Of a stretch of 64,000 nt of DNA, positions 52,284 through 61,667 are shown one piece after another. Source of the DNA: Erythrobacter sp. (GTDB lineage: Bacteria > Pseudomonadota > Alphaproteobacteria > Sphingomonadales > Sphingomonadaceae); assembly GCA_024642565.1 (NCBI GenBank), contig JAHEAV010000005.1, positions 1 to 64,000 of the forward strand, in the 5' to 3' direction. A model generated the notes under the pieces. It searched no databases, was not told the origin of the DNA, and saw nothing but the letters and a program-made list of their open reading frames with translations. A program made the position numbers and the translations under genes. Position 1 is the stretch's first letter. Each line of letters begins with the position of its first letter.

Positions 52284-52415
52284 GGGGACGAACCATTACA
52301 GTTCGCCCCCCACGACGCTGATGCGCCGCCTTGTCCGAGTGCCATCGTCCGGGTCGCAGAAGGCGATGACCCACGGTACAAGCCCAACAACAGTGAAGCC
52401 CCCTCCACATCAGCG
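52284..52415 (-). ncRNA. Candidate structured non-coding RNA of unknown class
   Basis: CGCTGATG (52316-52323) and CATCAGCG (52408-52415) are perfect eight-base arms enclosing CTTGT/ACAAG and GGGTC/GACCC helices in nested order, so the region folds as a rod with internal loops on either strand. Beside it, GGGGACGAAC-cattaca-GTTCGCCCC (52284-52309) is a strong hairpin. Read on the minus strand it is followed by TTTATT, like a terminator, which favours a minus-strand RNA of about 130 nt. No Hfq, SRP (GGAAGCAG), tmRNA or RNase P signature was recognised. A 60-codon frame on the same strand lacks a ribosome site. Confidence 0.4.
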
Positions 52416-52557
52416 GATTCGGTAAATAACTACCGTTAACGCTCTATGGTGATACGCCATTCTTTTGCAAAGATAAAGTGCGGAAAAACAAGCTGAACCA
52501 AAGCTGGACACGAAAAGCTTTGCGCTCGAAAAACAGGATTGCCGAATTGCGATTGAA

Positions 52558-52580
52558 GCTGGCGGTTAGCGGCCGCCAGC
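52558..52580 (-). terminator. Hairpin downstream of pyrG
   Basis: GCTGGCGG-ttagcgg-CCGCCAGC is a perfect eight-base stem 22 bases beyond the pyrG stop. The minus-strand sequence after it is TTCAATCG, with no proper U-tract, so termination would be weak or Rho-assisted. The stretch 52416-52557 holds nothing else that I can name. Confidence 0.45.
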
Positions 52581-52601
52581 GCAACACTGTTATCTAGTCA
52601 A

Positions 52602-54236
52602 TCACACGAGTCGGGATTGCCGGACTGCCGCAGCGATAAAACCATCAAACAAGGGGTGCGGATCGAATGGACGTGACTTGAGTTCGGGATGGAACTGCAC
52701 TCCGACAAACCAGGGGTGATCCGGCCGCTCGATGATCTCGGGTAACAGGCCATCGGGCGACATACCCGAAAACACCAAGCCGCCACGCTCAAGCGCATCA
52801 CGGTAGGCTACATTGACTTCGTAACGATGCCGATGCCGCTCCGAAATCTCCGTTGCGCCGTGGTAAATCGCGCTGACATGACTGTTACCGTTCAATTTTG
52901 CCGGATAGGCGCCAAGCCGCATGGTTCCGCCCATATCGCCGCCAGCTTCTCTTTGCTGCAGGCCTTCCTTGCTCATCCATTCGGTAATGATCCCGACAAC
53001 GGGTTCGTCAGTCTCACCAAATTCCGTCGATGAAGCTTTCGTATGACCTGCTGCACGTGCCCCTTCGATACATGCCATCTGCATGCCCAGGCATATGCCG
53101 AAAAAGGGTACATTGCGTTCACGGGCGAACCGAACGCTGGCAATTTTGCCTTCCGAACCACGTTCGCCAAAGCCGCCTGGCACCAGAATGGCATGCAGCG
53201 GCTCAAGCTGCGGCGTCAAATCACCGTCCGCTTGTTCGAAGACTTCGGCGTCAATCCAGCGGATATTGACCCTGACCCGGTTTGCCAGGCCTCCGTGAAT
53301 CAACGCTTCGTTGAGTGACTTATAAGCGTCCTGAAGTCCGACATACTTGCCCACGACCCCGATTGTAACTTCGCCTTCGGGATGGAAATAACGATCAGTA
53401 ACATCCTGCCACCGGCCAAGATCAGGAGCCGGAGCGTCCGTGATGCCAAAGGCACGCAACACCTGATCATCCAGACCTTCCTGGTGATATTGTAGCGGCA
53501 CGGAATAGATGGACGGGGCGTCGAGCGCAGGAATTACCGCTTCCGGGCGCACATTGCAGAACTGCGCAATCTTGCGCCGATCGCTTTCCGGCAGTGGATG
53601 TTCGCTGCGGCATAGCAGCACGTCAGGCTTGATACCCAAACTCGCCAATTCGCGCACCGAATGCTGGGTTGGTTTTGTTTTCAGCTCTCCGGCCGCAGCA
53701 ATATACGGAACCAGAGTAACGTGGACGCTGAGTGTCTGAAGCGGTTCCAATTCGTTCCGTAATTGCCGAATCGCTTCCATGAACGGCAGCGATTCAATGT
53801 CTCCAACCGTTCCGCCAATTTCGCACAATACGAAATCAAGATCATCGGTTTCGGCAAGCGCGAATTCTTTGATCGCGTCCGTCACATGGGGAATAACCTG
53901 CACCGTTGCCCCCAGGTAATCCCCACGCCGTTCGCGCGCGATAATCTGCTGGTAGATGCGGCCACTGGTTACATTGTCGGATTGCCGCGCAGAAACCCCT
54001 GTAAAGCGTTCATAATGGCCAAGGTCGAGATCCGTTTCCGCACCGTCATCCGTCACATAGACTTCGCCGTGCTGATACGGGCTCATTGTTCCCGGATCGA
54101 CGTTTAGGTAGGGGTCAAACTTCCGGATACGCACCTTGAAGCCGCGCGCCTGCAGCAATGCTGCGAGGCTTGCTGCCATGAGACCTTTGCCGAGCGAGGA
54201 GACCACGCCGCCGGTAATAAAAATGAACCGCGCCAT
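52602..54236 (-). CDS. pyrG: CTP synthase
   Basis: The 544-residue enzyme has the synthetase domain ([63 protein letters not shown]) and a C-terminal class I glutamine amidotransferase domain with catalytic Cys in [11 protein letters not shown] and His/Glu in [14 protein letters not shown]. It aminates UTP to CTP using glutamine and ATP. Length and motifs are standard. It follows secG on the same strand, with a terminator hairpin between. Confidence 0.97.
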   Translation of the reverse strand: MARFIFITGGVVSSLGKGLMAASLAALLQARGFKVRIRKFDPYLNVDPGTMSPYQHGEVYVTDDGAETDLDLGHYERFTGVSARQSDNVTSGRIYQQIIARERRGDYLGATVQVIPHVTDAIKEFALAETDDLDFVLCEIGGTVGDIESLPFMEAIRQLRNELEPLQTLSVHVTLVPYIAAAGELKTKPTQHSVRELASLGIKPDVLLCRSEHPLPESDRRKIAQFCNVRPEAVIPALDAPSIYSVPLQYHQEGLDDQVLRAFGITDAPAPDLGRWQDVTDRYFHPEGEVTIGVVGKYVGLQDAYKSLNEALIHGGLANRVRVNIRWIDAEVFEQADGDLTPQLEPLHAILVPGGFGERGSEGKIASVRFARERNVPFFGICLGMQMACIEGARAAGHTKASSTEFGETDEPVVGIITEWMSKEGLQQREAGGDMGGTMRLGAYPAKLNGNSHVSAIYHGATEISERHRHRYEVNVAYRDALERGGLVFSGMSPDGLLPEIIERPDHPWFVGVQFHPELKSRPFDPHPLFDGFIAAAVRQSRLV

Positions 54237-54279
54237 GGGATTTGGGCCTTAAGGTCGGAAGCGGAGTCGGGGCAAGCAA

Positions 54280-54303
54280 ATTGCGGCATCAACGTGCCGC
54301 AAT
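54280..54303 (-). terminator. Terminator between secG and pyrG
   Basis: ATTGCGGCA and TGCCGCAAT form a perfect nine-base stem around a six-base loop, 21 bases after the secG stop. On the minus strand the stem runs into TTTGCTTG, a modest U-rich tail. It probably limits read-through of secG transcripts into pyrG. Confidence 0.7.
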
Positions 54304-54324
54304 CCACAGTTACGCGGAAAAAGC

Positions 54325-54696
54325 TTACTCTGTAGCGCCCTTGAGTGGGTCGTTTGAGGGTGCCGGCGCGCCTGACGCAGCTGGAACTGCATCAGCCTGA
54401 CCCGCCAGCGGATCGGGCGCGGGCGCTACTGTTCGATCAATCGTCGAAGTGATTTCGCCGACACTGCTCGTCTTGACCGCCACTGCGGCCATCACAATTG
54501 AGAGGAGCACAAAGGAAATCGCCAACCATTTGGTGGCACGGGTCAGAAAATCAGCCGCACCGCGCGCGCTCATCATCCCGTTTGGGCTGCCACCCACACC
54601 CAGGCCACCACCCTCGGAACGTTGCATCAGGATCACCCCGACCAAAGCTGCTGCAACCAGCGCCTGAACTACGGTGAGGAATAGGAAAACAGACAT
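54325..54696 (-). CDS. secG: Preprotein translocase subunit SecG
   Basis: The 123-residue protein has two transmembrane helices: MSVFLFLTVVQALVAAALVG, then the conserved loop VILMQRSEGGGLGVGG, and TKWLAISFVLLSIVMAAVAV. SecG assists the SecYEG channel. A proline/alanine-rich C-terminal tail (about 40 residues ending DPLKGATE) is longer than in enterobacteria and common in alphaproteobacteria. The start is set at the ATG at 54696. tpiA-secG-pyrG is a common alphaproteobacterial order. Confidence 0.93.
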   Translation of the reverse strand: MSVFLFLTVVQALVAAALVGVILMQRSEGGGLGVGGSPNGMMSARGAADFLTRATKWLAISFVLLSIVMAAVAVKTSSVGEITSTIDRTVAPAPDPLAGQADAVPAASGAPAPSNDPLKGATE

Positions 54697-54780
54697 GACT
54701 TGGACTTCTCTATTTGCTTGGCACCGCATGTAGGGGCGCAATTGCACAAGGGCAAGCTATGCCCTCATCCTGTTCGGCTC

Positions 54781-55542
54781 TTATTCGGGTAGCTCTGCCG
54801 CGGCGAGAACGATCCCGAGAAAACTCTCAGCCGTCAGACTTGCTCCGCCGACCAATGCTCCACCAACTTCATCCGCACCTAGCAGTTCGAGCGCATTGTC
54901 TGGCTTGACCGAACCGCCGTAGAGTATCCGCACAGCGGCGCCGTGTTCTTCGCCGTAAAGTTGAACCAGAAGCGCGCGGATCGCACGGTGCATTGCACCG
55001 ACATTTTCAGCACTTGGCGTTTTTCCAGTGCCGATTGCCCAGATCGGTTCATAGGCAATGGTCAACGTTGCCGCCGCATTGTCGAGATCATCCGGCAGCG
55101 ATGCTCTGATTTGCCCCAAAACAAAGGACTCCTCTTCGCCAGCATCGCGAACGGCTTCCGATTCGCCGCAGCAAATGATGATTCGCAAGCCAGCCGCAAT
55201 TGCGGATGCGGCCTTGGACTTGACCATCGAATCATCTTCGCCATGGCCCTGACGGCGCTCACTATGGCCAAGAATCACGAATTTCGCGCCAGCATCGAGC
55301 ACCATCGCGGCCGAAACATCGCCTGTGTGTGCAGTGCCCTCAGCCGGGTGGCAGTCCTGCGCGCCCACACCGATCTGCTCCACTTCTTTATGCACGGCAT
55401 GAATCAGTGTGTAAGGCGGAGCCAGAGCGACTTCGACCTTCATCAGCCGTTGTGATGCGCGGTCGATTGCTCGTGCCTCGGACAGCATCGACCTGGTGCC
55501 GTTCATTTTCCAGTTACCGACGATAAAGGGCCGCTCGGCCAT
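54781..55542 (-). CDS. tpiA: Triosephosphate isomerase
   Basis: A 253-residue TIM barrel from the ATG at 55542: FIVGNWKMNGTRS with catalytic Lys, FVILGHSERRQ with catalytic His, IAYEPIWAIGTGKTPS with catalytic Glu, and ILYGGSVKPDNALEL. It interconverts dihydroxyacetone phosphate and glyceraldehyde 3-phosphate. All key residues are present. The ORF-track version has 17 extra N-terminal residues. Confidence 0.96.
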   Translation of the reverse strand: MAERPFIVGNWKMNGTRSMLSEARAIDRASQRLMKVEVALAPPYTLIHAVHKEVEQIGVGAQDCHPAEGTAHTGDVSAAMVLDAGAKFVILGHSERRQGHGEDDSMVKSKAASAIAAGLRIIICCGESEAVRDAGEEESFVLGQIRASLPDDLDNAAATLTIAYEPIWAIGTGKTPSAENVGAMHRAIRALLVQLYGEEHGAAVRILYGGSVKPDNALELLGADEVGGALVGGASLTAESFLGIVLAAAELPE

Positions 55543-55747
55543 AGGATTTTCCTGAGATCTTTGTGGGGACAGATAATTTGTGCACTGCGCCATATAGGAT
55601 GCAGTGGCCGCGCAACTAGTGCGAAGTGTCTCTCAGGTCAAAACACTTGCCCGCCTGTTGCGACAACACCTCAGGAGAGATAAGGGGTTCCGTCCTTTAA
55701 CGGCGGTGCATTCTTGCCCGCACATCTTTTCGGAATTGCACCTCGAC

Positions 55748-57679
55748 ATGCTCACCTTTTTCCGCAGCTTTTTCAAATCAAAGGTCGGCGTAGTCGTTAC
55801 CTTGGCCTTCTTGGCGCTGATCGCCCTTGCTTTTGCTAGCAGTGATGTCGCGAATACAGGCACATTTGGCGGAGTCGCCGGGGGCGACCGGGTGGCTTTG
55901 GTCGGTGACAGCAAGATTGGCAGCGCGGATCTTGTCCGATCAGCCAATTCCGCACTCGAACAGGTTCGCCAGGATAATCCGACCATTTCAATGCCAGCAT
56001 TCATTGAACAAGGTGCATTGAACGATGTGCTCGACCAAATGATCGATCGCTTTGCTATTGGCGGATTTGGTGAAAAATACGGAATGCGCGCGGGCGATAA
56101 TTTGATCAACAGCGAGATCATTGCGATTCCTGCGTTCCGGGGCACAGACGGTAATTTTAGCGAAGAAACCTATCGTCAGGTAATTTCATCGCGGGGCCTC
56201 ACCGATTCGATGGTGCGACAGGATCTTGGGGCAGGACTTCTGGCGAAACAGGTTTTGGTACCGGCTTCCTTTGGAGCAACCATTCCAGACAAGCTTGTCA
56301 GCCGCTATGCTGCCTTGCTCAAGGAAACACGCAAGGGTGCTATCGCCATTATCCCAAGCGGAGCTTTTGCTCCCTCAGGCAATCCAACCGATCCCCAGCT
56401 GCAAAGTTATTATACTGCCCATCGCAGTGACTATATCCGGCCAGAGCGGCGGGTTATCCGCTACACCAGCTTTGGCGAACAGGCAGTTGCGACCTCTGTC
56501 GAACCGACCGCACAAGAAGTCGCAGCGCGGTATCAACGCGAGCGGGCACAATATGCGTCCGGCGAAAAACGCCGTTTCAGCCAGCTGATCGTACCCACCC
56601 GGCAGGCTGCCAAGTCCATCGCAGACCGCGTGAAAGCCGGCGGGTCGTTCGAGACAGCGGCTAACGAAGCTGGACTTGCGCTGGCCAAGCTCGGCCCAAT
56701 TACGACTGAGGCGATGTCGGCCCAAACCTCGCAAGCTGTCTCCCAGGCGGCTTTCGCGGCATCGCAGGGCAGCATTGCAGAGCCGGCCAGAAGCGGGCTT
56801 GGCTGGCACGTAATCCGTGTGGACGGAATCGAAAAAATTGCCGGCAAGACGTTAGCACAGGCGACTGCCGAGATAACCACAGCGCTGCGTGAAGAAAAAC
56901 GCCGCAGCGCCTTGTCCGACCTATCCGCATCGGTTGAGGAACGCCTCGATTCGGGTGAAGCGCTTGGTGATATTGCGCGGGAATTGAAGCTGACGATTGA
57001 AACCACCCAGCCGCTTGTCGCCAACGGTCAGGTCTATGGCGCGCAAGGCCAGACCGCTCCAGAGGTCTTGAATCCGATTCTCAAGACCGCGTTCCAGATG
57101 GAAGAGGGCGAACCGCAACTTGCTGAGGTTGAACCTGGCAAGACTTTCCTGATTTTTGAAGTCAGCAACGTCACATCCTCTGCCGCCGCCCCGCTCAAGG
57201 AAATTCGAGACGACGTGATCTTTGCATGGCGCCGGGCCCAAGGTTCCGAATCTGCCCGGCAGGCTGCGGACCGCATTCTCAAGCGGGTATCTGGCGGTTC
57301 GACGCTGGCAGCGGCTTTGGCCGCGGAAAAAAGGCCCCTGCCGCCCGTCGATTCGATCAATTTTTCCCGAGACCAATTGGCCGCTGCCGGCAGGGTACCC
57401 CCGCCGCTGGCACTGATGTTCAGCATGGCTAAGGGCACGACCAAGAAATTGGCCGCACCCCAGGATGGTGGCTGGTTTATTGTCGCGCTCGACAACATTA
57501 CGCCGGGCTCCATCGCCGCGGCCGACCCGGCATTTCAGCAGGCAAAACGCGAATTGGGTCAGGCCATCGGGCGTGAATATGCGGATGGACTGCGCGTTGC
57601 GATGCGCGAGGAATTGGGCGTCGAGCGCAACGAAACCGCAATCTCGGCCGTTCGCAAGCAGCTGTCTGGCGAGCGATAG
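55748..57679 (+). CDS. Periplasmic PPIase-type foldase (PpiD/SurA_N family)
   Basis: From the ATG at 55748 a 643-residue membrane-anchored protein. A short basic N-terminus and one transmembrane helix (VGVVVTLAFLALIALAFA) lead to a SurA_N-like chaperone domain (about residues 35-200). A parvulin-like region (KRRFSQLIVPTRQAAKSIAD, ARSGLGWHVIRVDGIEKIAG) follows, and a second helical/PPIase-like part to the C-terminus. PpiD-type proteins chaperone substrates leaving the Sec channel. It precedes trpE on the same strand, with 38 bases between. Confidence 0.87.
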   Translation: MLTFFRSFFKSKVGVVVTLAFLALIALAFASSDVANTGTFGGVAGGDRVALVGDSKIGSADLVRSANSALEQVRQDNPTISMPAFIEQGALNDVLDQMIDRFAIGGFGEKYGMRAGDNLINSEIIAIPAFRGTDGNFSEETYRQVISSRGLTDSMVRQDLGAGLLAKQVLVPASFGATIPDKLVSRYAALLKETRKGAIAIIPSGAFAPSGNPTDPQLQSYYTAHRSDYIRPERRVIRYTSFGEQAVATSVEPTAQEVAARYQRERAQYASGEKRRFSQLIVPTRQAAKSIADRVKAGGSFETAANEAGLALAKLGPITTEAMSAQTSQAVSQAAFAASQGSIAEPARSGLGWHVIRVDGIEKIAGKTLAQATAEITTALREEKRRSALSDLSASVEERLDSGEALGDIARELKLTIETTQPLVANGQVYGAQGQTAPEVLNPILKTAFQMEEGEPQLAEVEPGKTFLIFEVSNVTSSAAAPLKEIRDDVIFAWRRAQGSESARQAADRILKRVSGGSTLAAALAAEKRPLPPVDSINFSRDQLAAAGRVPPPLALMFSMAKGTTKKLAAPQDGGWFIVALDNITPGSIAAADPAFQQAKRELGQAIGREYADGLRVAMREELGVERNETAISAVRKQLSGER

Positions 57680-57717
57680 GCCGGATTAGTGCGAGTTAGT
57701 CCGATGACCAGTGAGCG

Positions 57718-59241
57718 ATGAGCGTTCAGCCGGGCCATTTGCCCGATAATGCGCAGCAGGCAATCGCGGCCCTGACCCTTGGCCAGCATGCGCTTGTGTG
57801 GCGCAAGGTGGTGGCGGATACCGAAACTCCCGTTGGCGCAGCGCTCAAACTAATTGAACCGGGCAGAGGCGATTTCCTGCTGGAATCGGTCGAAGGGGGT
57901 GATATCCGCGGGCGCTATAGCTTGCTGGGATTGGATCCTGATCTGGTCTTTCGCGCAACAGGTTCCAGGGCATTCATCAATTCCCAATGGCGCGAAGACC
58001 GTGAGGGATTTGTTGCGGCGGAGCAGGACAGCTTGGCCGCCCTGCGCACTCTGGTGTCACAATGTCGCATTGATGTTCCCGAAGAGCTGCCCCCGGCGCT
58101 CGCCTGCCTGGTCGGCTATTTCGGTTATGAAACGATTGGCCTGGTCGAATCGCTGCCGCGGGCACCGGATAGCCCCCTCGATCTGCCTGACATATTGTTT
58201 GTCCGGCCGACCTTGATCCTTGTCTTTGATGGATTGAGCGAGGAACTCTTCGTAATTGCGCCCCTTTGGGCTGGTAGTGGAGAAGCACGGCACGCAGTCG
58301 AGATGGCTGGCGAACGGATCGACAATGCCCTGCGGCAACTCACCCACGCTGCAAAACCGGCCGGTTCCGCCCCGCCCTTGCCCGACATGGCGTTGAGCCC
58401 GGCAATTACCGAAGGCGGCTATCGCGACATGGTGCTCCGCGCGAAGGATTATATTGCGGCAGGCGATATTTTTCAGGTGGTGCTGGCGCAACGCTTCACT
58501 TGCCCCTTCCCCCTGCCTCCCTTTGCTCTCTATCGCGCGCTTCGACGGGTTAATCCGTCGCCGTTCCTTTATTTCCTCGATTTGCCAGGGTTTGCTGTAG
58601 TCGGGTCCAGCCCGGAAATTCTGGTGCGGGTACGCGATGGCGAAGTCACTATTCGCCCGATTGCCGGAACGCGTCCCCGGGGTAAAACCGATGCGGAAGA
58701 CCGGGCCGCAGAAGAGAGCCTGCTTGCCGATCCGAAAGAGCTTGCCGAACATCTCATGCTGCTCGATCTGGGGCGCAACGATGTCGGCCGGGTGGCGGCC
58801 AAAGGCACCGTAGAAGTCACGGCCAGTTACACGATCGAGCGTTATAGCCATGTCATGCATATCGTCAGCAATGTCATTGGCCAGCTGGATTCGGCCCATG
58901 ATGCGATAGACGCCCTGTTCGCCGGTTTTCCTGCCGGCACTGTTAGCGGCGCTCCGAAAATTCGTGCCTGCCAGATCATCGCTGAACTCGAACCCGAAAC
59001 GCGCGGAGCCTATGCTGGCGGGGTCGGCTATTTCGCACCCGATGGGTCGGTCGATAGTTGCATTGTGTTGCGGACCGCCGTGGTCAAGGACGGTGTAATG
59101 CACGTCCAGGCAGGCGCAGGTATCGTTGCGGATAGCGATCCAGCCTACGAACTGCGCGAATGCGAAGCCAAGGCAGGCGCGCTTATTGCGGCGGCTCGTG
59201 AAGCTGCGCGGATCGCCAGTGAACCGGGATTCGGCCAATGA
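57718..59241 (+). CDS. trpE: Anthranilate synthase component I
   Basis: The 507-residue chorismate-using enzyme has the N-terminal allosteric LLESVEGGDIRGRYSLLG segment (the LLES motif tied to tryptophan feedback). The catalytic half reads DIFQVVLAQRF, SPEILVRV, PIAGTRPRGKT, DLGRNDVGRVA, FPAGTVSGAPKIRA, and YAGGVGYF. With TrpG it makes anthranilate. The start ATG overlaps a five-codon frame (ATGACCAGTGAGCGATGA) just upstream. trpG is separated from it by two unrelated genes. Confidence 0.96.
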   Translation: MSVQPGHLPDNAQQAIAALTLGQHALVWRKVVADTETPVGAALKLIEPGRGDFLLESVEGGDIRGRYSLLGLDPDLVFRATGSRAFINSQWREDREGFVAAEQDSLAALRTLVSQCRIDVPEELPPALACLVGYFGYETIGLVESLPRAPDSPLDLPDILFVRPTLILVFDGLSEELFVIAPLWAGSGEARHAVEMAGERIDNALRQLTHAAKPAGSAPPLPDMALSPAITEGGYRDMVLRAKDYIAAGDIFQVVLAQRFTCPFPLPPFALYRALRRVNPSPFLYFLDLPGFAVVGSSPEILVRVRDGEVTIRPIAGTRPRGKTDAEDRAAEESLLADPKELAEHLMLLDLGRNDVGRVAAKGTVEVTASYTIERYSHVMHIVSNVIGQLDSAHDAIDALFAGFPAGTVSGAPKIRACQIIAELEPETRGAYAGGVGYFAPDGSVDSCIVLRTAVVKDGVMHVQAGAGIVADSDPAYELRECEAKAGALIAAAREAARIASEPGFGQ

Positions 59242-60068
59242 GGCGGCTGCTTGCGATCTCTTTGGTTCTGCTGGCCGCCTGCGGGCAGGAACCGGCCGGA
59301 AAGCCCGTCATGCGGACCGAGATAGGTAGCGGCAAGGCGGAAGTTCAGACATCAGAGACACCGGAAGCGGCACTGCCCAAGGCCGTCTCCGCTTGTGAAA
59401 AGGTCACTTTTGAACAGGTCGCGCTGACCCATTGTGTAGCCGATCCGGCGATTCACCGGATTACGACTGCACTCGGCCCCAAGGGTGCTAAACCTTGGCG
59501 CAGCCTGACCGATCTCGCCGCGAGCCGATCTGCGGATGCTCCGTCTGTCGTTTTTGCGATGAATGCCGGCATGTTCGATGGTGAAGGCAAGCCGATTGGA
59601 TATTACGTCGAGAATGGCGACCGTCGGAAGGAGCTGAACCGGGCGGAAGGTCCCGGCAATTTCCACATGATGCCCAACGGCGTTTTTTATGGGACGGGCA
59701 GCAAATGGAGCGTCCGCACCGCTGACGATTTCTATCGCAATGTCGGTGACCGTCCCGATTTCGGCACACAATCCGGTCCAATGTTGCTGATTGAAGGCAA
59801 GCTACATCCCGAGATAGCCGATGATGGCCCGTCCAGAGCAATCCGCAATGCCGTGGGCGTTGACGCACAGGGGCGAGCGCATTTCGTGATTTCGGACGCG
59901 CCGCTTAGCTTTGGAAAGCTGGCTCGCTATTTCCGTGACGTTTTGAAAACGCAAAATGCGCTTTTTCTGGATGGCAATGTTTCGCAGCTTTGGGACCCGG
60001 CAAGCGGCAGGCTTGATAGCGGTGTTCCCATCGGCCCCATGCTGGTGATCGAAGAGAAGGGTAACTGA
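59238..60068 (+). CDS. Phosphodiester glycosidase (DUF2233/NAGPA-like) lipoprotein
   Basis: A 276-residue protein with a lipoprotein signal (LLAAC, Cys15) and a NAGPA-type domain: VVFAMNAGMFDGEGKPIGYY, FHMMPNGVFY, TQSGPMLLIEGKLHP, AIRNAVGVDAQGRAHFVISD, ALFLDGNVSQLWDP. Relatives remove phosphodiester-linked sugars or hydrolyse glycosidic ends of envelope polymers. It overlaps the trpE stop by four bases (ATGA), so it is translated with the tryptophan genes despite having no obvious role there. Confidence 0.8.
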   Translation: MRRLLAISLVLLAACGQEPAGKPVMRTEIGSGKAEVQTSETPEAALPKAVSACEKVTFEQVALTHCVADPAIHRITTALGPKGAKPWRSLTDLAASRSADAPSVVFAMNAGMFDGEGKPIGYYVENGDRRKELNRAEGPGNFHMMPNGVFYGTGSKWSVRTADDFYRNVGDRPDFGTQSGPMLLIEGKLHPEIADDGPSRAIRNAVGVDAQGRAHFVISDAPLSFGKLARYFRDVLKTQNALFLDGNVSQLWDPASGRLDSGVPIGPMLVIEEKGN

Positions 60069-60069
60069 C

Positions 60070-61029
60070 ATGGAATATGAACGGAAACTCTATCCGCCGA
60101 TCGAACCTTACCAGATCGGGATGCTAGATGTTGGTGGTGGCCATTCGATTTATTGGGAACGGTGCGGCACCAAAGGCAAGAAACCGGTTGTGTTCCTTCA
60201 TGGCGGGCCCGGTTCAGGCTGTAGCCCTGACCAACGGCGCCAGTTCGATCCGGAACTTTACGACATATTGCTGTTCGATCAGCGCGGCTGTGGCAGGTCA
60301 ACGCCATTCGCCAACCTTGAGAACAACACCACCTGGGACATCGTTGCCGATATCGAGCGTTTGCGCGAAATGTGCGGCCACGATCAATGGCAGGTGTTCG
60401 GCGGAAGCTGGGGATCCACCCTTGCGCTATGCTATGCGCAAACCCATCCCGGACGTGTCAGCGAATTGATCTTGCGCGGCATCTTTCTGGCCCGTCAGGC
60501 CGAGGCTGACTGGCTTTACCGGTTTGGTGCGAGTGAAATTTACCCCGAAGGATGGGCCGAATTCACCGGTCTGATTCCGGAAGACGAGCGCGCCGATCTG
60601 GTTGCGGCCTATCACGCCCGGCTCACCAGCGATGATCAACAGATACGATTGGCGGCAGCCAAAGCCTGGAGCACGTGGGAGGGCCTGACGGTCACCCTTT
60701 TGCCAGATCCCGCAATGATGGAAGAATTCACCGAAGACGATCATGCAATCGCCATCGCGCGGATCGAAAACCATTACTTTCGGCACGATTGCTGGCTTGA
60801 AGAAGGCCAGTTACTGGCCAATGCCCATCGCCTGGCGGCCATTCCCGGAATTATCATCCAGGGACGCCATGATTGCTGCACGCCGCCATCGGCTGCATTC
60901 GCGCTGAAGCAGGCCTGGCCCGAAGTCGACCTGCGTATCGTGGCGGACGGCGGCCATCTGTTTACCGAACCCGGCATCACAGACGGCCTCATTCGTGCTA
61001 GTGACCATTTCGCTGGCAAGACCGCCTGA
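60070..61029 (+). CDS. pip: Proline iminopeptidase
   Basis: A 319-residue alpha/beta hydrolase of family S33: [27 protein letters not shown] oxyanion segment, [11 protein letters not shown], nucleophile Ser in [11 protein letters not shown], Asp in [12 protein letters not shown] and His in ADGGHLF. It removes N-terminal proline from peptides. It begins one base after the glycosidase stop, within the trp gene string. Confidence 0.92.
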   Translation: MEYERKLYPPIEPYQIGMLDVGGGHSIYWERCGTKGKKPVVFLHGGPGSGCSPDQRRQFDPELYDILLFDQRGCGRSTPFANLENNTTWDIVADIERLREMCGHDQWQVFGGSWGSTLALCYAQTHPGRVSELILRGIFLARQAEADWLYRFGASEIYPEGWAEFTGLIPEDERADLVAAYHARLTSDDQQIRLAAAKAWSTWEGLTVTLLPDPAMMEEFTEDDHAIAIARIENHYFRHDCWLEEGQLLANAHRLAAIPGIIIQGRHDCCTPPSAAFALKQAWPEVDLRIVADGGHLFTEPGITDGLIRASDHFAGKTA

Positions 61030-61064
61030 CCCGCCGCAGTGATTTATCGAGAGACCCAAACCCC

Positions 61065-61667
61065 GTGATCCTTGTCATCGACAATTACGACAGCTTCACC
61101 TTCAATCTGGTCCATTATCTGATGGAACTGGGGGCGGAAGTTAAGGTGGAACGCAACGACGCGTTGACTGCAGCGCAGGCCGTTGCCAGCGGTGCCGAGG
61201 GCATACTCATCTCTCCCGGCCCATGCACCCCTGATGATGCCGGAATCAGCCTCGATCTGGTGGCAGCTTGTGCTGATAAGGCATTGCCATTGCTTGGTGT
61301 ATGCCTGGGGCATCAGGCCATCGGACAGCATTTTGGCGGCGCAGTGGTTCGCGGCGGATTGATGCATGGCAAGACATCGCCCGTCACCCATGACGGCAGC
61401 GGCGTATTTGCCGGCCTGCCCAGCCCCTTTATCGCAACCCGTTATCACTCGCTGATTGTGGAAGATATTCCAACAGCACTAGTGGTCAACGCAACCAGCT
61501 CTACACCGGGATCCGAAGGGCTGGCGGTCATGGGCTTTCGTCACCAGACCTTGCCGATCCACGGTGTGCAGTTCCATCCGGAAAGCATTGCAACCGAACA
61601 TGGCCATGCGCTGCTCGCCAACTTCCTGGCGATTTGCGGTGTCCCGGCGGCGAAGCTACCCGCATGA
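61065..61667 (+). CDS. trpG: Anthranilate synthase glutamine amidotransferase
   Basis: A 200-residue class I amidotransferase: [29 protein letters not shown], catalytic Cys in [13 protein letters not shown], His-Glu in [14 protein letters not shown]. It supplies ammonia to TrpE. The start is a GTG. Its stop overlaps trpD by four bases. In some bacteria the subunit also serves folate synthesis; here the trpDC neighbours favour tryptophan. Confidence 0.94.
   Translation: MILVIDNYDSFTFNLVHYLMELGAEVKVERNDALTAAQAVASGAEGILISPGPCTPDDAGISLDLVAACADKALPLLGVCLGHQAIGQHFGGAVVRGGLMHGKTSPVTHDGSGVFAGLPSPFIATRYHSLIVEDIPTALVVNATSSTPGSEGLAVMGFRHQTLPIHGVQFHPESIATEHGHALLANFLAICGVPAAKLPA

Noticed and set aside
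52226-52408. 60-codon minus-strand frame between hsp20 and pyrG
   Set aside because: It runs through the hsp20 terminator stem and the structured element, lacks a Shine-Dalgarno, and the region's inverted repeats explain it better as non-coding.
57680-57717. Tryptophan attenuator or leader peptide before trpE
   Set aside because: Only 38 bases separate the upstream stop from trpE, with no Trp codons and no terminator/antiterminator pair.
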